From NCBI RefSeq assembly GCF_001676025.1, contig NZ_LZFW01000035.1, positions 124,001-188,000 on the forward strand: 64,000 nucleotides of DNA, read 5' to 3'. The notes beneath the pieces were generated by a model. It searched no databases and was not told the DNA's origin. It saw only the letters and a program-made list of their open reading frames with translations. Below are positions 39,926-49,274 of this stretch, piece by piece (position 1 is the first letter of the stretch; the number at the start of each line of letters is the position of its first letter). This stretch comes from Vibrio sp. UCD-FRSSP16_30 (lineage in GTDB: Bacteria; Pseudomonadota; Gammaproteobacteria; Enterobacterales; Vibrionaceae). The position numbers were made by a program, and so were the translations under genes.

Positions 39926-41479
39926 TTACTTAACAACTAGGTCGCCAAAGTAAGGGAAGTTCATTGCGTTAACGATTGGTTTAATCTCAACGTTAGACTT
40001 TGCGCCCCACGCTAGGTTCTGCCAATGTAGAGGAACATAAGCCGCTTCGTCATAAAGCGTCTTCTCTACTTGTTGTAGCATTTGTGAACGTTTTGCAGGG
40101 TCTGTTTCAACGTTCGCTGCTTCAACTAACTTATCCACTTCAGGGTTAGAGTAGTGACCACAGTTGTACTGACCTTTACCCGTTTCTTCGTTACGAGTCA
40201 TGGTTAGGAACTCAGAGAAGTTCGCAGAATCTTCTGTATCGGCGTGCCAGCCAATCATTAGCATGTCTGCTGCACACTTATCAAACTCAGGCCAGTATTG
40301 CGCTTTTGGCATTGTTTTCAGATCAACACGGATGCCAATCTTAGCCAGCATCGCAGCCGCTGCTTGAGCAATTTTTGCATCATTCACGTAACGGTTATTA
40401 GGCGCAATCATGGTTAGAGAGAAGCCATCTGCGTAGCCTGCTTCTTTCATTAGTTGCTTCGCTTTCTTCAAGTCGTAACGAGGTTTAAGATCTGCATCGT
40501 AGCCTGCGTAACCTTCAGGACCTTGCTGACCAGCAGTGGTTGCAAAACCTTTCATGATTTTCTTAGCAATACCGTCATTGTTAATCGCGTATACGATAGC
40601 TTGACGAACACGAACATCTTTAAGAGCTGGGTTGCTCTCTTGGTTCATTTGGAAAGAAATCAAACGAGTACCCGGCAGAGTCACTAGCTCAACGCCTTTA
40701 GCTGACTCAACACGTTTATGATCGTTTGGTGAAACAGGAGCAATCATATCTACGCCGCCAGAAAGTAGCGCAGCAACACGAGTTGCATCTTCTTTGATTG
40801 GTACCAGTGTTAGGTTATCAACGTTGCCTTTTGACTCTGTATCCCAGTAACCATCAAAGCGTTTAAACTCAACCTTCACGCCTTGCTCACGCTCAGTCAC
40901 GATAAATGGACCTGTACCTGAAACGTTAGTCGAAGCAAAAGAGTTGCCGTGCTTCACAATCTCAGACTTGTCTTTACCATCTTCTGTTTTACCAGTGTAG
41001 AACTTGCTATCCATTGGGAAAATGTAGGTCGCAGTTTGTAGAACTAGCGGAAAAGCGCCTTTAGATACAAGATCAAATGTGTAGTCATCAACTTTTGTCA
41101 CCTTTTCAAATGGTGCAAAAATTGCTTTAAAGTCAGGTGAATCTTTCAAACGGTCAAACGTCCAAACTACATCGTCAGCAGTCAGAGTATTACCAGAATG
41201 GAACTTAACGCCTTCACGCAATGTAAAGCGCATTGTAGTTTCGTTCACACGCTCCCACTTAGTTGCTAGGCGAGGTTCAAATGATAAATCTTGCTTATAA
41301 CGTACCAATGGATCGAAGACCATGTGAGACAGTTGAAGCGTGCCGCCAGATAGTTGCTCTTGTGGGTCAAGAGATACTGGGTCAGCATCATAAGCGACTT
41401 TGATATCAGCAGCGGCGGCGTTAAATGCAAGGCCAGCGACTGCAAGTGCTACAGCCAGTTTGGTCTTAATAGTTTTCAT
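39926..41479 (-). CDS. Peptide ABC transporter periplasmic binding protein (SBP family 5)
   Basis: The 517-residue protein has a Sec signal peptide (MKTIKTKLAVALAVAGLAFNAAAA) and no lipobox, so it should be soluble in the periplasm. The SBP_bac_5 signature is visible in LATKWERVNETTMRFTLREGVKFHSG, followed by the two-lobe fold and RQAIVYAINNDGIAKKIMKG. It captures peptides or similar ligands for the permeases downstream. It lies between the ATPase gene and the permease genes, 93 bases or more from each, so its own promoter or mRNA processing is possible. Confidence 0.93.
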   Translation of the reverse strand: MKTIKTKLAVALAVAGLAFNAAAADIKVAYDADPVSLDPQEQLSGGTLQLSHMVFDPLVRYKQDLSFEPRLATKWERVNETTMRFTLREGVKFHSGNTLTADDVVWTFDRLKDSPDFKAIFAPFEKVTKVDDYTFDLVSKGAFPLVLQTATYIFPMDSKFYTGKTEDGKDKSEIVKHGNSFASTNVSGTGPFIVTEREQGVKVEFKRFDGYWDTESKGNVDNLTLVPIKEDATRVAALLSGGVDMIAPVSPNDHKRVESAKGVELVTLPGTRLISFQMNQESNPALKDVRVRQAIVYAINNDGIAKKIMKGFATTAGQQGPEGYAGYDADLKPRYDLKKAKQLMKEAGYADGFSLTMIAPNNRYVNDAKIAQAAAAMLAKIGIRVDLKTMPKAQYWPEFDKCAADMLMIGWHADTEDSANFSEFLTMTRNEETGKGQYNCGHYSNPEVDKLVEAANVETDPAKRSQMLQQVEKTLYDEAAYVPLHWQNLAWGAKSNVEIKPIVNAMNFPYFGDLVVK

Positions 41480-41587
41480 TGCATATCTCCTTCATGCGGG
41501 ATGGAATCCCTATTGTGTTTGCGATGTATTATTGATTGCTGTGTGTTGTGTTATGTATTGCGCTCTTATGAGCTTTTGCTTAAACGA

Positions 41588-43315
41588 CTAAGCTAATTCT
41601 GCTACTTCACCACTGCCTTCGCGTAAACCTTTAAACTCGGGCATCAGTGAAATCAAATGTTGGCTATATTCATGTTGTGGTGACTTAAATAACTGCTCGG
41701 TTGGCGCAACTTCCAGAAGAGCACCTTGCTGCATCACACCAATGCGATCACACATCTGACGAATTACCGGCAAATCGTGACTGATAAACAGCATGGTTAA
41801 GTTCAATTCATCTTGAAGGTCTTTCAAAAGATTAAGAATCTGCGCCTGCACCGAAACATCCAATGCCGAAGTGGGTTCATCACAAATTAATAATCTAGGA
41901 CGAGTAGCAAGCGCGCGGGCAATAGAAATACGTTGGCGCTGACCACCAGAGAACTCGTGAGGATACTTAACGGCGGCCATACGGCCCAAACCAACATGAT
42001 CAAGTAGATCGTTGACGATCTGACGAGTTTCATTTTCATTAGCCGTTAGCTTATGAAAACGAATCGGCTCTGCGATAATATCGAAAATCTTCATACGTGG
42101 ATTCATAGACGTATAAGGATTTTGGAACACCATCTGCATTTGGCGACGCATTGGACGACGCTCTTTTTCGCTCTTTAGTCCCGTTAAATCGATACCTTCA
42201 AAAGTCACTTTACCGGCGTCAGGTGCATACAGACCGGCAATGATGCGAGCAATCGTCGACTTACCAGAACCAGATTCACCCACCAAGCCAAAGGTTTCGC
42301 CTTCAAACACTTCAAAACTGACATTGTTTGACGCTTGCACGTATTCTCTGCGGCTTTCAAACAGTGAGTCTTTGGTAATAAAACGAAGATCGACATTTTC
42401 AACGTTCAGCAAAGGTCCAGTGTAATCACGCTGATCTTGGCTTTGACCTAACCAGTGATTTTTTACATTAAGAGGTTCGTGCTCTGCCGCTTCTTCGATG
42501 TAACTGACCAATGGGAATCGGTCTAATTTAACGTCTGAACGAGGTACTGCTGAGATAAGACTGCGCGTATAAGGATGATCTGGGTCACCCAACACTTTAC
42601 TGGTTGGTCCAAACTCAACCAGATCGCCTCGGTACATTACCGCAACGCGATCAGTGACGTTTGAAACCACGCCCATATCGTGAGTTACTAGCATACAGCC
42701 TACATTTTGCTGAACACATAAATCACGAATTAGGCTAAGAATTTGGTCTTGGATAGAAACATCCAATGCTGTAGTTGGCTCATCCGCAATAATCAGATCC
42801 GGCTCACCAGCTAGCGCAATAGCAATAACAACACGCTGGCGCATACCACCAGAAAACTGGTGCGGATATTGTTTTAGACGATTTTCTGGCTGTGGAATAC
42901 CCACCTTGTTCATCAATTCTAAAGAACGCTTATAGGCTTCTGCGTCAGAGACCTTCATATTGGCATGAATGGTTTCTTTAAGTTGATGTTCTACGGTAAA
43001 TAACGGATTTAAAGACGTCATAGGATCTTGAAAGATAAATCCTATTTTAGAGCCACGTACCTGACGCATCTCTTCTGCAGATAAACCTGATATTTTTTCC
43101 CCATCGAGAAAAACCTCACCACCAGCAATAACGCCAGGAGGGCTTAATAAATCAATCACGCCGTTGCCGACAGTGGATTTACCCGCGCCAGATTCACCTA
43201 CGACACCGACGATTTCACCGCGTTCAATATTAAACGACAGAGATTTTACTGCTGCGTGAACACCGTGTCTTGACGGGTACTCAATGCGAAGATTTTTTAC
43301 TTCTAATAACGACAT
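41588..43315 (-). CDS. Peptide ABC transporter fused double ATPase (DppD-DppF type)
   Basis: The 575-residue protein joins two ABC ATPases that are usually separate. Domain 1 has Walker A GESGAGKS near residue 38, signature FSGGMRQR, and Walker [13 protein letters not shown]. Domain 2 has Walker A GESGSGKS near 350, signature FSGGQRQR and Walker [13 protein letters not shown]. Oligopeptide-type C-terminal motifs ([25 protein letters not shown]) follow each. Such fusions occur in YejF/GsiA-type systems. It is the first gene of the leftward operon, ahead of the binding protein. Confidence 0.94.
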   Translation of the reverse strand: MSLLEVKNLRIEYPSRHGVHAAVKSLSFNIERGEIVGVVGESGAGKSTVGNGVIDLLSPPGVIAGGEVFLDGEKISGLSAEEMRQVRGSKIGFIFQDPMTSLNPLFTVEHQLKETIHANMKVSDAEAYKRSLELMNKVGIPQPENRLKQYPHQFSGGMRQRVVIAIALAGEPDLIIADEPTTALDVSIQDQILSLIRDLCVQQNVGCMLVTHDMGVVSNVTDRVAVMYRGDLVEFGPTSKVLGDPDHPYTRSLISAVPRSDVKLDRFPLVSYIEEAAEHEPLNVKNHWLGQSQDQRDYTGPLLNVENVDLRFITKDSLFESRREYVQASNNVSFEVFEGETFGLVGESGSGKSTIARIIAGLYAPDAGKVTFEGIDLTGLKSEKERRPMRRQMQMVFQNPYTSMNPRMKIFDIIAEPIRFHKLTANENETRQIVNDLLDHVGLGRMAAVKYPHEFSGGQRQRISIARALATRPRLLICDEPTSALDVSVQAQILNLLKDLQDELNLTMLFISHDLPVIRQMCDRIGVMQQGALLEVAPTEQLFKSPQHEYSQHLISLMPEFKGLREGSGEVAELA

Positions 43316-43855
43316 TACCAGACCTCTACTGCTGGACAGTTTTCTGCCTTGTCTGCAAAATTGAATCCATTCGAAATGAACGTGACCCGTCTTAATTCAG
43401 GTCTGCACCTTAAGTGGTGCCTCCGCTCAAAACACAATGATAAATATTGTGTTCGACGCACAATTTGGCAAAAAAGACACAGAAAAGCAACATTTAAAGG
43501 ATAAAAACTGGCTTTGTCGCTAAATAAAAGATAATTCCATGAATGAAAATGCCACCCCACTGAATAAATACTCATACAAATGCAATTTGAGTATTTGTCA
43601 GATATTAAAAAGCCCCAAAACATCTGGCATCTTCGGTGTGGCAATCAAAAAAACATAAAAACCCTAGCTAACCCCCGAATTTTTATGCTTTTTTACCCCA
43701 CCAGAACAGACAGAGTAAACGACTAAAAACAAAGCAATTTACGTTAATTATTACGACGTAGATCACCACAAAAACAACACTTAACACCAACAAGTAGCAT
43801 ATATGCAGAGTTTTCCAACCAAGTAGGCACTGATAAATGTTAATGTAATGCAAAT
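43316..43855. other. Gap upstream of the peptide transporter operon
   Basis: This 540-base stretch lies between the ATPase gene and the yecH terminator. A 109-codon minus-strand frame covers part of it, but has no ribosome site and no family-like features, so I do not call a gene. A small hairpin-forming motif (GCACC / GGTGC, 43405-43420) lies about 90 bases ahead of the ATPase start. No clear promoter was found. Confidence 0.4.
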
Positions 43856-43859
43856 AAAA

Positions 43860-43881
43860 AAGGCTCCTTTAAAGGAGCCTT
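43860..43881 (-). terminator. Terminator of yecH
   Basis: A perfect 11-bp palindrome, AAGGCTCCTTT and its complement, lies 25 bases after the yecH stop, with TTTTTT following on the minus strand. Confidence 0.9.
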
Positions 43882-43905
43882 ACAATCATTCTAAATAAAT
43901 ATAAA

Positions 43906-44139
43906 TTAGTTATGAGAGCACACGTTTGCTTCATTAAGTTTGAATTGGTTATTGTCTAAAACAACCTTTTCTCTCAATAAGAAAAATTCCAAGATAGATT
44001 CAAAATCAAAACCCTCTTTACTACAAGTTCTAAACTGAGCATTTTCACCAAACTCAGCTGTAACCCAACTTTTCAATTCTTCTTTTGACATTGGTTGTAG
44101 GCGAAGTTGGTTTAAAATTTTATGTGCATGTACAGACAT
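43906..44139 (-). CDS. yecH: YecH family small metal-binding-like protein
   Basis: The 77-residue protein resembles E. coli YecH (DUF2492) in length and layout: MSVHAHKILNQL at the start, FGENAQFRTCSKEGFDFESILEFFL in the middle, and a terminal Cys-Ser-His. The His and Cys positions (His4, His6, Cys39, Cys74, His76) are the proposed metal ligands; binding is a family-name inference and the cellular role is unknown. The ATG has an AGGAG site six bases upstream. Confidence 0.85.
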   Translation of the reverse strand: MSVHAHKILNQLRLQPMSKEELKSWVTAEFGENAQFRTCSKEGFDFESILEFFLLREKVVLDNNQFKLNEANVCSHN

Positions 44140-44221
44140 GGGAGACTCCTAAAGGTTGAATCTGAATGTCGCAATGGTACAGATTAAACAACTTACCGTA
44201 AATTAAAGAGGGGAAATAAAG

Positions 44222-44587
44222 CTAAAGGTGAACGCTGAACTCAGCCCAGTTCACATAGTAAAAAAGACCGGCGGCAAATGTCAGTAACGTCATTAAAGCG
44301 ATCGCAATCCCCCAAATAAAACGCCCACTACGAGGAGTAAGTTCTTTCTCGCACGTACTGCATGCTTCCACAAATTCTTTTCTGTCTTCTAATTTGAAAC
44401 CATCTTCATGCAGCATCTTATTACGCACGGTTGCGATATAACGTAATTTACTGATCACTTCTTTAGGTAGGCGCTCTTCACTATCTGTAATCAACTGATG
44501 AAGACCTCGTCCACGGGCATGAAAACGGGTACGCAGAATCCCTTCTAGACGTCTTGTTCGTACTACTACCTGATCAATATCGGACAT
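44222..44587 (-). CDS. Small DUF4145-like protein with a C-terminal membrane helix
   Basis: From the ATG at 44585-44587 the product has 121 residues; a TTG at 44644 would add 19. The soluble part holds a helical segment (VVVRTRRLEGILRTRFHARGRGLHQLITDSEERLP) and the YIATVRNKMLHEDGF motif, which recalls the RN-x(4)-H element of DUF4145/HEPN-like folds. A single membrane helix (FIWGIAIALMTLLTFAAGLFYYV) closes it. It may be a tail-anchored protein with a HEPN-like domain, a resemblance by motif only. No partner toxin-antitoxin gene is visible. Confidence 0.65.
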   Translation of the reverse strand: MSDIDQVVVRTRRLEGILRTRFHARGRGLHQLITDSEERLPKEVISKLRYIATVRNKMLHEDGFKLEDRKEFVEACSTCEKELTPRSGRFIWGIAIALMTLLTFAAGLFYYVNWAEFSVHL

Positions 44588-44918
44588 ATCCTTACCCCGT
44601 CTAAAACCCTGTTGATTCAAAGAATCTGCACATTGCGTATCCAAGTGACTATTTAATACCGTTCCGCCTAAAAAATTGAATAAGCCTGCGGATTATTGAA
44701 CCTAAATCAAGCTTAGCAATCATTTCACTCTTTATATATTTAAAATAAGACCATGATTTATAAATGAGGTTCAGCAAACTTTGTGACCTAATTACCATTT
44801 CTTATCGCGACTTGGCGTTTAGATCACGCTATCTCACTAATTGTACTAATCCCAGATAGACGCAGGCTACACTCAGTGCCTAAAAACCATTCAGCTAAAA
44901 ACTATCAGGATAACCTAT
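44588..44918. other. Gap between the DUF4145-like and DUF2500 genes
   Basis: This 331-base AT-rich divergent region should hold promoters for both genes. I see no repeat, operator or hairpin that stands out. Confidence 0.4.
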
Positions 44919-45248
44919 ATGCCAATATCCCTATTTGTTCTAGTTGCAGTGCTGGTTGTAATCGCCGCCTTTGCTTGTAAATACGTTGTCAGTAAGCACA
45001 TACATGGCGCGGATGCACCAGAGCAAACGGCAAAAGTTACCGTTATTGATAAGCAAGCAGTAGATATTCCCGACGCAAAACCTGGGGAAGACGATCAAGA
45101 ATATTGGATATACGTGCAGAAAGGCCGCTTTGGACCAAAACGAGAGTTTAAAATTGGCATTCATTACTATCACGCCCTATCACCAGGCCATCAAGGCGTG
45201 CTCACCTATCAAGGTGATAAGTTCATGCACTTTGCGTTAAAGCGATAG
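44919..45248 (+). CDS. DUF2500 (YhhM-like) membrane-anchored protein
   Basis: The 109-residue protein starts with one membrane helix (ISLFVLVAVLVVIAAFACKYVV). The outer domain ends in YYHALSPGHQGVLTYQGDKFMHFAL, which matches the DUF2500/YhhM family of E. coli (QYHALTVGDKGTLSYKG). Function is unknown. Length is close to that of the family. It faces the acyltransferase, which converges on it. Confidence 0.85.
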   Translation: MPISLFVLVAVLVVIAAFACKYVVSKHIHGADAPEQTAKVTVIDKQAVDIPDAKPGEDDQEYWIYVQKGRFGPKREFKIGIHYYHALSPGHQGVLTYQGDKFMHFALKR

Positions 45249-45301
45249 AAAAATCAGAGCACTATTGATGACAACAAACAATAGGCTCTGAATATCGAAT
45301 A

Positions 45302-46315
45302 TTAAGGTAATAACCACGCGGTTTTACTTGAACGAGACACAAGCCAGCTAAGCAATAACGAACCGCCGCCACTAATCACAATCCACAGTGGAATCACCAA
45401 AGCTGGATGCCCTTGATACCACTCAAACTCTTTCATTGGCCATAAGAAGATAGGATGCAAAATATAAATGCCTAGGCTGTGAGTACTGATAAAGCCCACA
45501 ATCTTATTCGCCCCTGCAGAAAGCCCCTCACCAAAGTAACGACAGACCATAAAGATCATGCTAGCCGCGCAGATAGTATTTAGTGTTTTATAAGATAGCC
45601 AGCGACCATAAGTGTAATCATTTGCCTCTATGCTCATAGAGATTACCTGATAGATGGTCACCGCAAATGCTGCTAACCCAATAGCCACAAACGTACTCAC
45701 CGATGCTTTAGTCAATGGCACTTTTTGATACAAGATATAGCCTAGCGGCAGTAGACCCGAATAAAGCCACATCTGGTTATTCCATAATCCATCGATGCGG
45801 AATAAAAATAGTGCTGTTGTGAACAGCCACAGAGCAGTCAGAGCGTACAGCGCTTTATCATCGTAACGGCGTACAAAGATCTGTAAAAAAGGAATCACAA
45901 AATAAAGAGGAATAAAGTAGTAAAAGAAGCCTAAATGATAATAAGTGGCATGATCTAAGCTATCCACCAGCACTTCTTTGGCATGAGCAGTATCAAAGCC
46001 GTAAACACTCCAACCCGATAAGTACGCATAGAAGATTGACCAAATAACAAACGGTACTAAGACCTTGCCAAGGCGGCGTTTAACATAGTACTTAAATTCG
46101 AAGGGTCTTCTGTCACTCAACATCAAAGCGCCAGAAATAAGAATAAATACCGGCACAGCCCAGCGACTAATACTATTAATGCTGATCGCAGTAGACCAAT
46201 CAGCAAATGGAATTTCACCAAATTGATATCGATAAGGAGCTAACACATGGATTGCGATCACAGCAATGGCCGCTACACATCTTGCTAGATCGAAAAACAA
46301 AACCCTTTGTCTCAT
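45302..46315 (-). CDS. Membrane acyltransferase (acyltransferase_3 family)
   Basis: The 337-residue protein has about ten membrane helices and the acyltransferase_3 N-terminal signature: RVLFFDLARCVAAIAVIAIHV, with the conserved Arg and His. LISGALMLSDRRPF and a YILHPIFLW segment near the C-terminus also fit. Such enzymes O-acetylate cell-surface sugars. It lies downstream of arsJ on the same strand, but a terminator separates them, so it is probably not part of the arsenate operon. Confidence 0.88.
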   Translation of the reverse strand: MRQRVLFFDLARCVAAIAVIAIHVLAPYRYQFGEIPFADWSTAISINSISRWAVPVFILISGALMLSDRRPFEFKYYVKRRLGKVLVPFVIWSIFYAYLSGWSVYGFDTAHAKEVLVDSLDHATYYHLGFFYYFIPLYFVIPFLQIFVRRYDDKALYALTALWLFTTALFLFRIDGLWNNQMWLYSGLLPLGYILYQKVPLTKASVSTFVAIGLAAFAVTIYQVISMSIEANDYTYGRWLSYKTLNTICAASMIFMVCRYFGEGLSAGANKIVGFISTHSLGIYILHPIFLWPMKEFEWYQGHPALVIPLWIVISGGGSLLLSWLVSRSSKTAWLLP

Positions 46316-46356
46316 TATACCGCTTCCTTAATTTATGCTACTGGCATCATAACAAT

Positions 46357-46392
46357 AAAAAAGCTAGCGAAGGAAATCCTTGTTAGCTTTTT
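46357..46392 (-). terminator. Terminator of the arsenate operon
   Basis: AAAAAGCTA...GAAGGA pairs with TCCTT...TTAGCTTTTT with small interruptions. It lies 20 bases after the arsJ stop, with T-runs on either side. Confidence 0.82.
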
Positions 46393-46411
46393 ATCGTTAT
46401 TTTTTAATCAA

Positions 46412-47617
46412 TTAGCTATGTCGCGGAAGCTTTATTGAAATAATGCTAGCCAGCATTAAAAAAGCAAATGAGAGCCAAAGACACGCCGCAAGTCCTGCCA
46501 TCTGAAAAACTAAGCCCGATAAAATCGTGCCGATAAGACGTCCCATAGCATTGGCCATATAATAAAAACCAACGTCCATAGAAACCCCATCACCTTTAGC
46601 GTAGCTTACAATAAGGTATGAATGCAGTGACGAGTTCACCGCAAATATTGCACCAAAGATAAGCAAGCCAACCACAATCACAAGCTCTGGTTGCCAACCG
46701 ATTTGTACGCCATAAGCAATTATACCGGTCACTACCGATAGCATCACAGCCCAAATAAGAGCCGATTTACCATCGGGTACTTTGCCTTCTGCTTTGCCCG
46801 TAATACGAGGGGCAAACCCTTGCACAACACCATAGGCAATCACCCATATTGCCAGAAACCCACCTACCATTGAGTGGTTCCAACCAAAAACACTGCCTAA
46901 GTAAATGGGCAACGCAACCACAAACCAAACATCTCTTGCGCCAAACAAAAATAAGCGCGCTGCCGACAAGCGATTGATGCTACCCGACTTAGAAAATAGA
47001 TGTTTAAACTTAGGTTTATTCTTGGCTTTACCCATATCGTTATCAAGCCAAGTAAGACTCCCTATTAGCACCAGTAGTAATACCGACGCCATAGCAAGTA
47101 CCGCCCCCTGAAACCCAATAACCGACAGTAAAACACCACCTAAAAAGAAACCGGCGCCCTTTAACGCATTTTTTGAACCCGTTAAAATAGCAATCCACTT
47201 ATACAAAGCGCCCTGCTTTTCGTTAGGAACCAGTGTTTTTATTGCACTTTTAGCGCTCATCTTATTCAGATCTTTGGCAATACCCGAGAATGCCTGCGCG
47301 GCCATTACCCACGGTATTGTTAGCCACGTTTGGGGGACTGCGAGCATAAGCAAGGCAAAGATTTGCAGTGCTAAGCCCATATTCATGGTTCGATTTAAAC
47401 CAAGTCTTGCGCCTAGCCAGCCTCCAACAAGATTAGTGACCACACCAAAAAATTCATAGAACAAGAATAAAGAGGCAATCGCTAAGCTGCTGTATCCTAA
47501 ATCATAGAAATACAGCACCACCAACATACGCAAAGCGCCGTCTGTCAGAGTGAAGTTCCAATAATTAAATGTCACCAACATATATTGGCGAACACTTTTA
47601 TTTAAGCTTGATAGCAT
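46412..47617 (-). CDS. arsJ: ArsJ, MFS-type arsenate / organoarsenate efflux protein
   Basis: The protein from the ATG 47615-47617 has 401 residues; a GTG at 47662 would add 15. It has about 12 membrane helices and the ArsJ N-terminus SVRQYMLVTFNYWNFTLTDGALRMLVVLYFYDLGYS. Its last place in an arsR-gap-phosphatase-arsJ unit identifies it. ArsJ was first described as an exporter of 1-arseno-3-phosphoglycerate. I recall that work on V. cholerae favours export of free arsenate after the adduct dissociates; that distinction is not visible here. Confidence 0.93.
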   Translation of the reverse strand: MLSSLNKSVRQYMLVTFNYWNFTLTDGALRMLVVLYFYDLGYSSLAIASLFLFYEFFGVVTNLVGGWLGARLGLNRTMNMGLALQIFALLMLAVPQTWLTIPWVMAAQAFSGIAKDLNKMSAKSAIKTLVPNEKQGALYKWIAILTGSKNALKGAGFFLGGVLLSVIGFQGAVLAMASVLLLVLIGSLTWLDNDMGKAKNKPKFKHLFSKSGSINRLSAARLFLFGARDVWFVVALPIYLGSVFGWNHSMVGGFLAIWVIAYGVVQGFAPRITGKAEGKVPDGKSALIWAVMLSVVTGIIAYGVQIGWQPELVIVVGLLIFGAIFAVNSSLHSYLIVSYAKGDGVSMDVGFYYMANAMGRLIGTILSGLVFQMAGLAACLWLSFAFLMLASIISIKLPRHS

Positions 47618-47676
47618 CGAAGTAGTCTCATCGACTAAAACGCGCCCCTCATAGAAAGGCACGTATACAGATAAAA

Positions 47677-48171
47677 TTAACCTTGAACGAGAGCTTCAAC
47701 GTAATTCACTTGCGCAGGCTTAGTGAATGCCCCCGGACGTAGCGCTTTCACTTCTGTTACAACCTTTGGCAATGACCAATTAAGCTCCAACAATAAGTTA
47801 GCCGCTAATAGACCCGTACGACCCGATCCGCCCATACAGTGCATTGCAATCTTGTCGCCACTATTAACTAACTTATGTAGCTCTGGGCTTACCTCTGCCC
47901 AAAGCTCAGCAAACTCACCATCAGGCACATCATCGTCTTCGATAGGCAGGTGAAACCATTGCAAACCCAGCGCTTTACTTTTCTCGCCTAGCGCTTCAAC
48001 GTTCTTTTCGGTCATTTCTGCCTGATTTATTGCTGTCACAATGGCTTTTACCCCCTGCTCTTTTAGCTGAAGGAGAGATTCGTCTAAACCCAGCTCTTTA
48101 GTTCCAGGACACGGCGTAAGGACAAGTGTTGCGCCATGATCGATAGAAAGTTCCCAAGTAGGATGCGTCAT
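47677..48171 (-). CDS. Dual-specificity-type phosphatase of the arsenate operon
   Basis: From the ATG at 48169-48171 (AAGGA site seven bases upstream) it has 164 residues. The CX5R active site is HCMGGSGRTG, with Cys112 and Arg118, and a general acid is likely among the Asp residues of IEDDDVPDG at 78-85. The fold is that of the CDKN3/cyclin-dependent kinase inhibitor-3 branch of PTPs. It is the third gene of the arsenate operon. I recall that the V. cholerae counterpart is described as a putative phosphatase needed for full resistance; its substrate is unknown, and an arsenate-reductase-like role is possible but untested here. Confidence 0.88.
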   Translation of the reverse strand: MTHPTWELSIDHGATLVLTPCPGTKELGLDESLLQLKEQGVKAIVTAINQAEMTEKNVEALGEKSKALGLQWFHLPIEDDDVPDGEFAELWAEVSPELHKLVNSGDKIAMHCMGGSGRTGLLAANLLLELNWSLPKVVTEVKALRPGAFTKPAQVNYVEALVQG

Positions 48172-48222
48172 TTTATTTTCCTTATATAAAGCACGTCGAA
48201 ACATGCTTATTAATCTAATTTA

Positions 48223-49230
48223 TTATTTATCTGCCAAACCAACAGTGCGCACCAGTTCAGCGGTGCGAGTCGCATAACCCATTTCATTGTCATACCAAGC
48301 ATAAATTTTCAGCATGCGAGTACCGACGACCATAGTCGACAGGCCATCAACAATGGTTGAACGCTGATCGCCTTTATAATCGATAGAGACTAGCGGACGC
48401 TCTTCAAAACCTAGAATGCCTTTTAGTTCATTTTCAGAAGCTTCTTTTAGTAAGGCGTTGACCTCTTCGGCTGTGGTATCTCGCTTAACATCAAAGATAA
48501 TGTCAGTAAGAGAAGCGTTTGCGAGAGGAACGCGCACAGCATGACCGTTAATTTTGTCTTTAAGCTCTGGGAAAATCTCAACGATAGCGGTTGCCGAGCC
48601 AGTAGTGGTCGGAATTAAGCTCATGCCACACGCTCGTGCACGGCGCAGATCTTTATGCGGTGCATCTAAAATTGTTTGCGTGTTAGTTAAATCATGAATC
48701 GTGGTAAATGCGGCTTGTTCAATGCCTAATTTCTCATGGATAACTTTAACCACTGGCGCAAGACAGTTGGTGGTACAAGATGCCGCCGTCACAATCTTAT
48801 GTATCGCAGGATCAAAGATGTCATCATTAACACCGACCACGATATTAGCGATGCCTGACTCTTTCACTGGCGCAGAGACCACGACACGCTTTACACCTTG
48901 CTCTAGGTATTTATTAAGGAATGCCGTCTTACGATGAACACCCGTTGCTTCAATAACAACATCACAACCAGACCAATCGACAGAATCAATATCACGCTGT
49001 TGAGAGGTTTGGATTGCATGACCATTAATGATCATATCCGTACCATCTGCAGTTACTGCATGCTGCCAGCGACCTTGAATTGAATCGAACTCCAATAAAT
49101 GAGCCAGTGTTTTTGCATCACCTGCAACATCATTAATTTGTACAAACTCAACTTCTGGCCAATCAAAAGAAGCTCTTAATGCCAAGCGTCCAATACGACC
49201 AAAGCCATTGATACCGATTTTAATAGTCAT
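48223..49230 (-). CDS. Glyceraldehyde-3-phosphate dehydrogenase, arsenate-operon paralogue
   Basis: The 335-residue GAPDH has the NAD-binding [11 protein letters not shown] at residues 6-16 and the catalytic Cys in [10 protein letters not shown] near 152, followed by the S-loop ([13 protein letters not shown]). It is complete and should be active. Placed between arsR and the phosphatase, its expected role is to use arsenate in place of phosphate, making 1-arseno-3-phosphoglycerate. It has an AAGGAT ribosome site directly ahead of the ATG. Confidence 0.95.
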   Translation of the reverse strand: MTIKIGINGFGRIGRLALRASFDWPEVEFVQINDVAGDAKTLAHLLEFDSIQGRWQHAVTADGTDMIINGHAIQTSQQRDIDSVDWSGCDVVIEATGVHRKTAFLNKYLEQGVKRVVVSAPVKESGIANIVVGVNDDIFDPAIHKIVTAASCTTNCLAPVVKVIHEKLGIEQAAFTTIHDLTNTQTILDAPHKDLRRARACGMSLIPTTTGSATAIVEIFPELKDKINGHAVRVPLANASLTDIIFDVKRDTTAEEVNALLKEASENELKGILGFEERPLVSIDYKGDQRSTIVDGLSTMVVGTRMLKIYAWYDNEMGYATRTAELVRTVGLADK

Positions 49231-49274
49231 GTTCTATCCTTTATTGCCACCTAGGTGAGCATTTAAATTACCCG

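Noticed and set aside
43404-43421. NtrC-like palindrome ahead of the peptide transporter operon
   Set aside because: The TGCACC and TGGTGC halves are spaced one base wider than in NtrC sites, and no sigma-54 promoter was found. It is listed only as a possible hairpin.
43315-43644. 109-codon minus-strand frame upstream of the double ATPase
   Set aside because: There is no ribosome site, the composition is rich in Cys, Phe and Trp in the way of translated AT-rich leader DNA, and no domain is recognisable.
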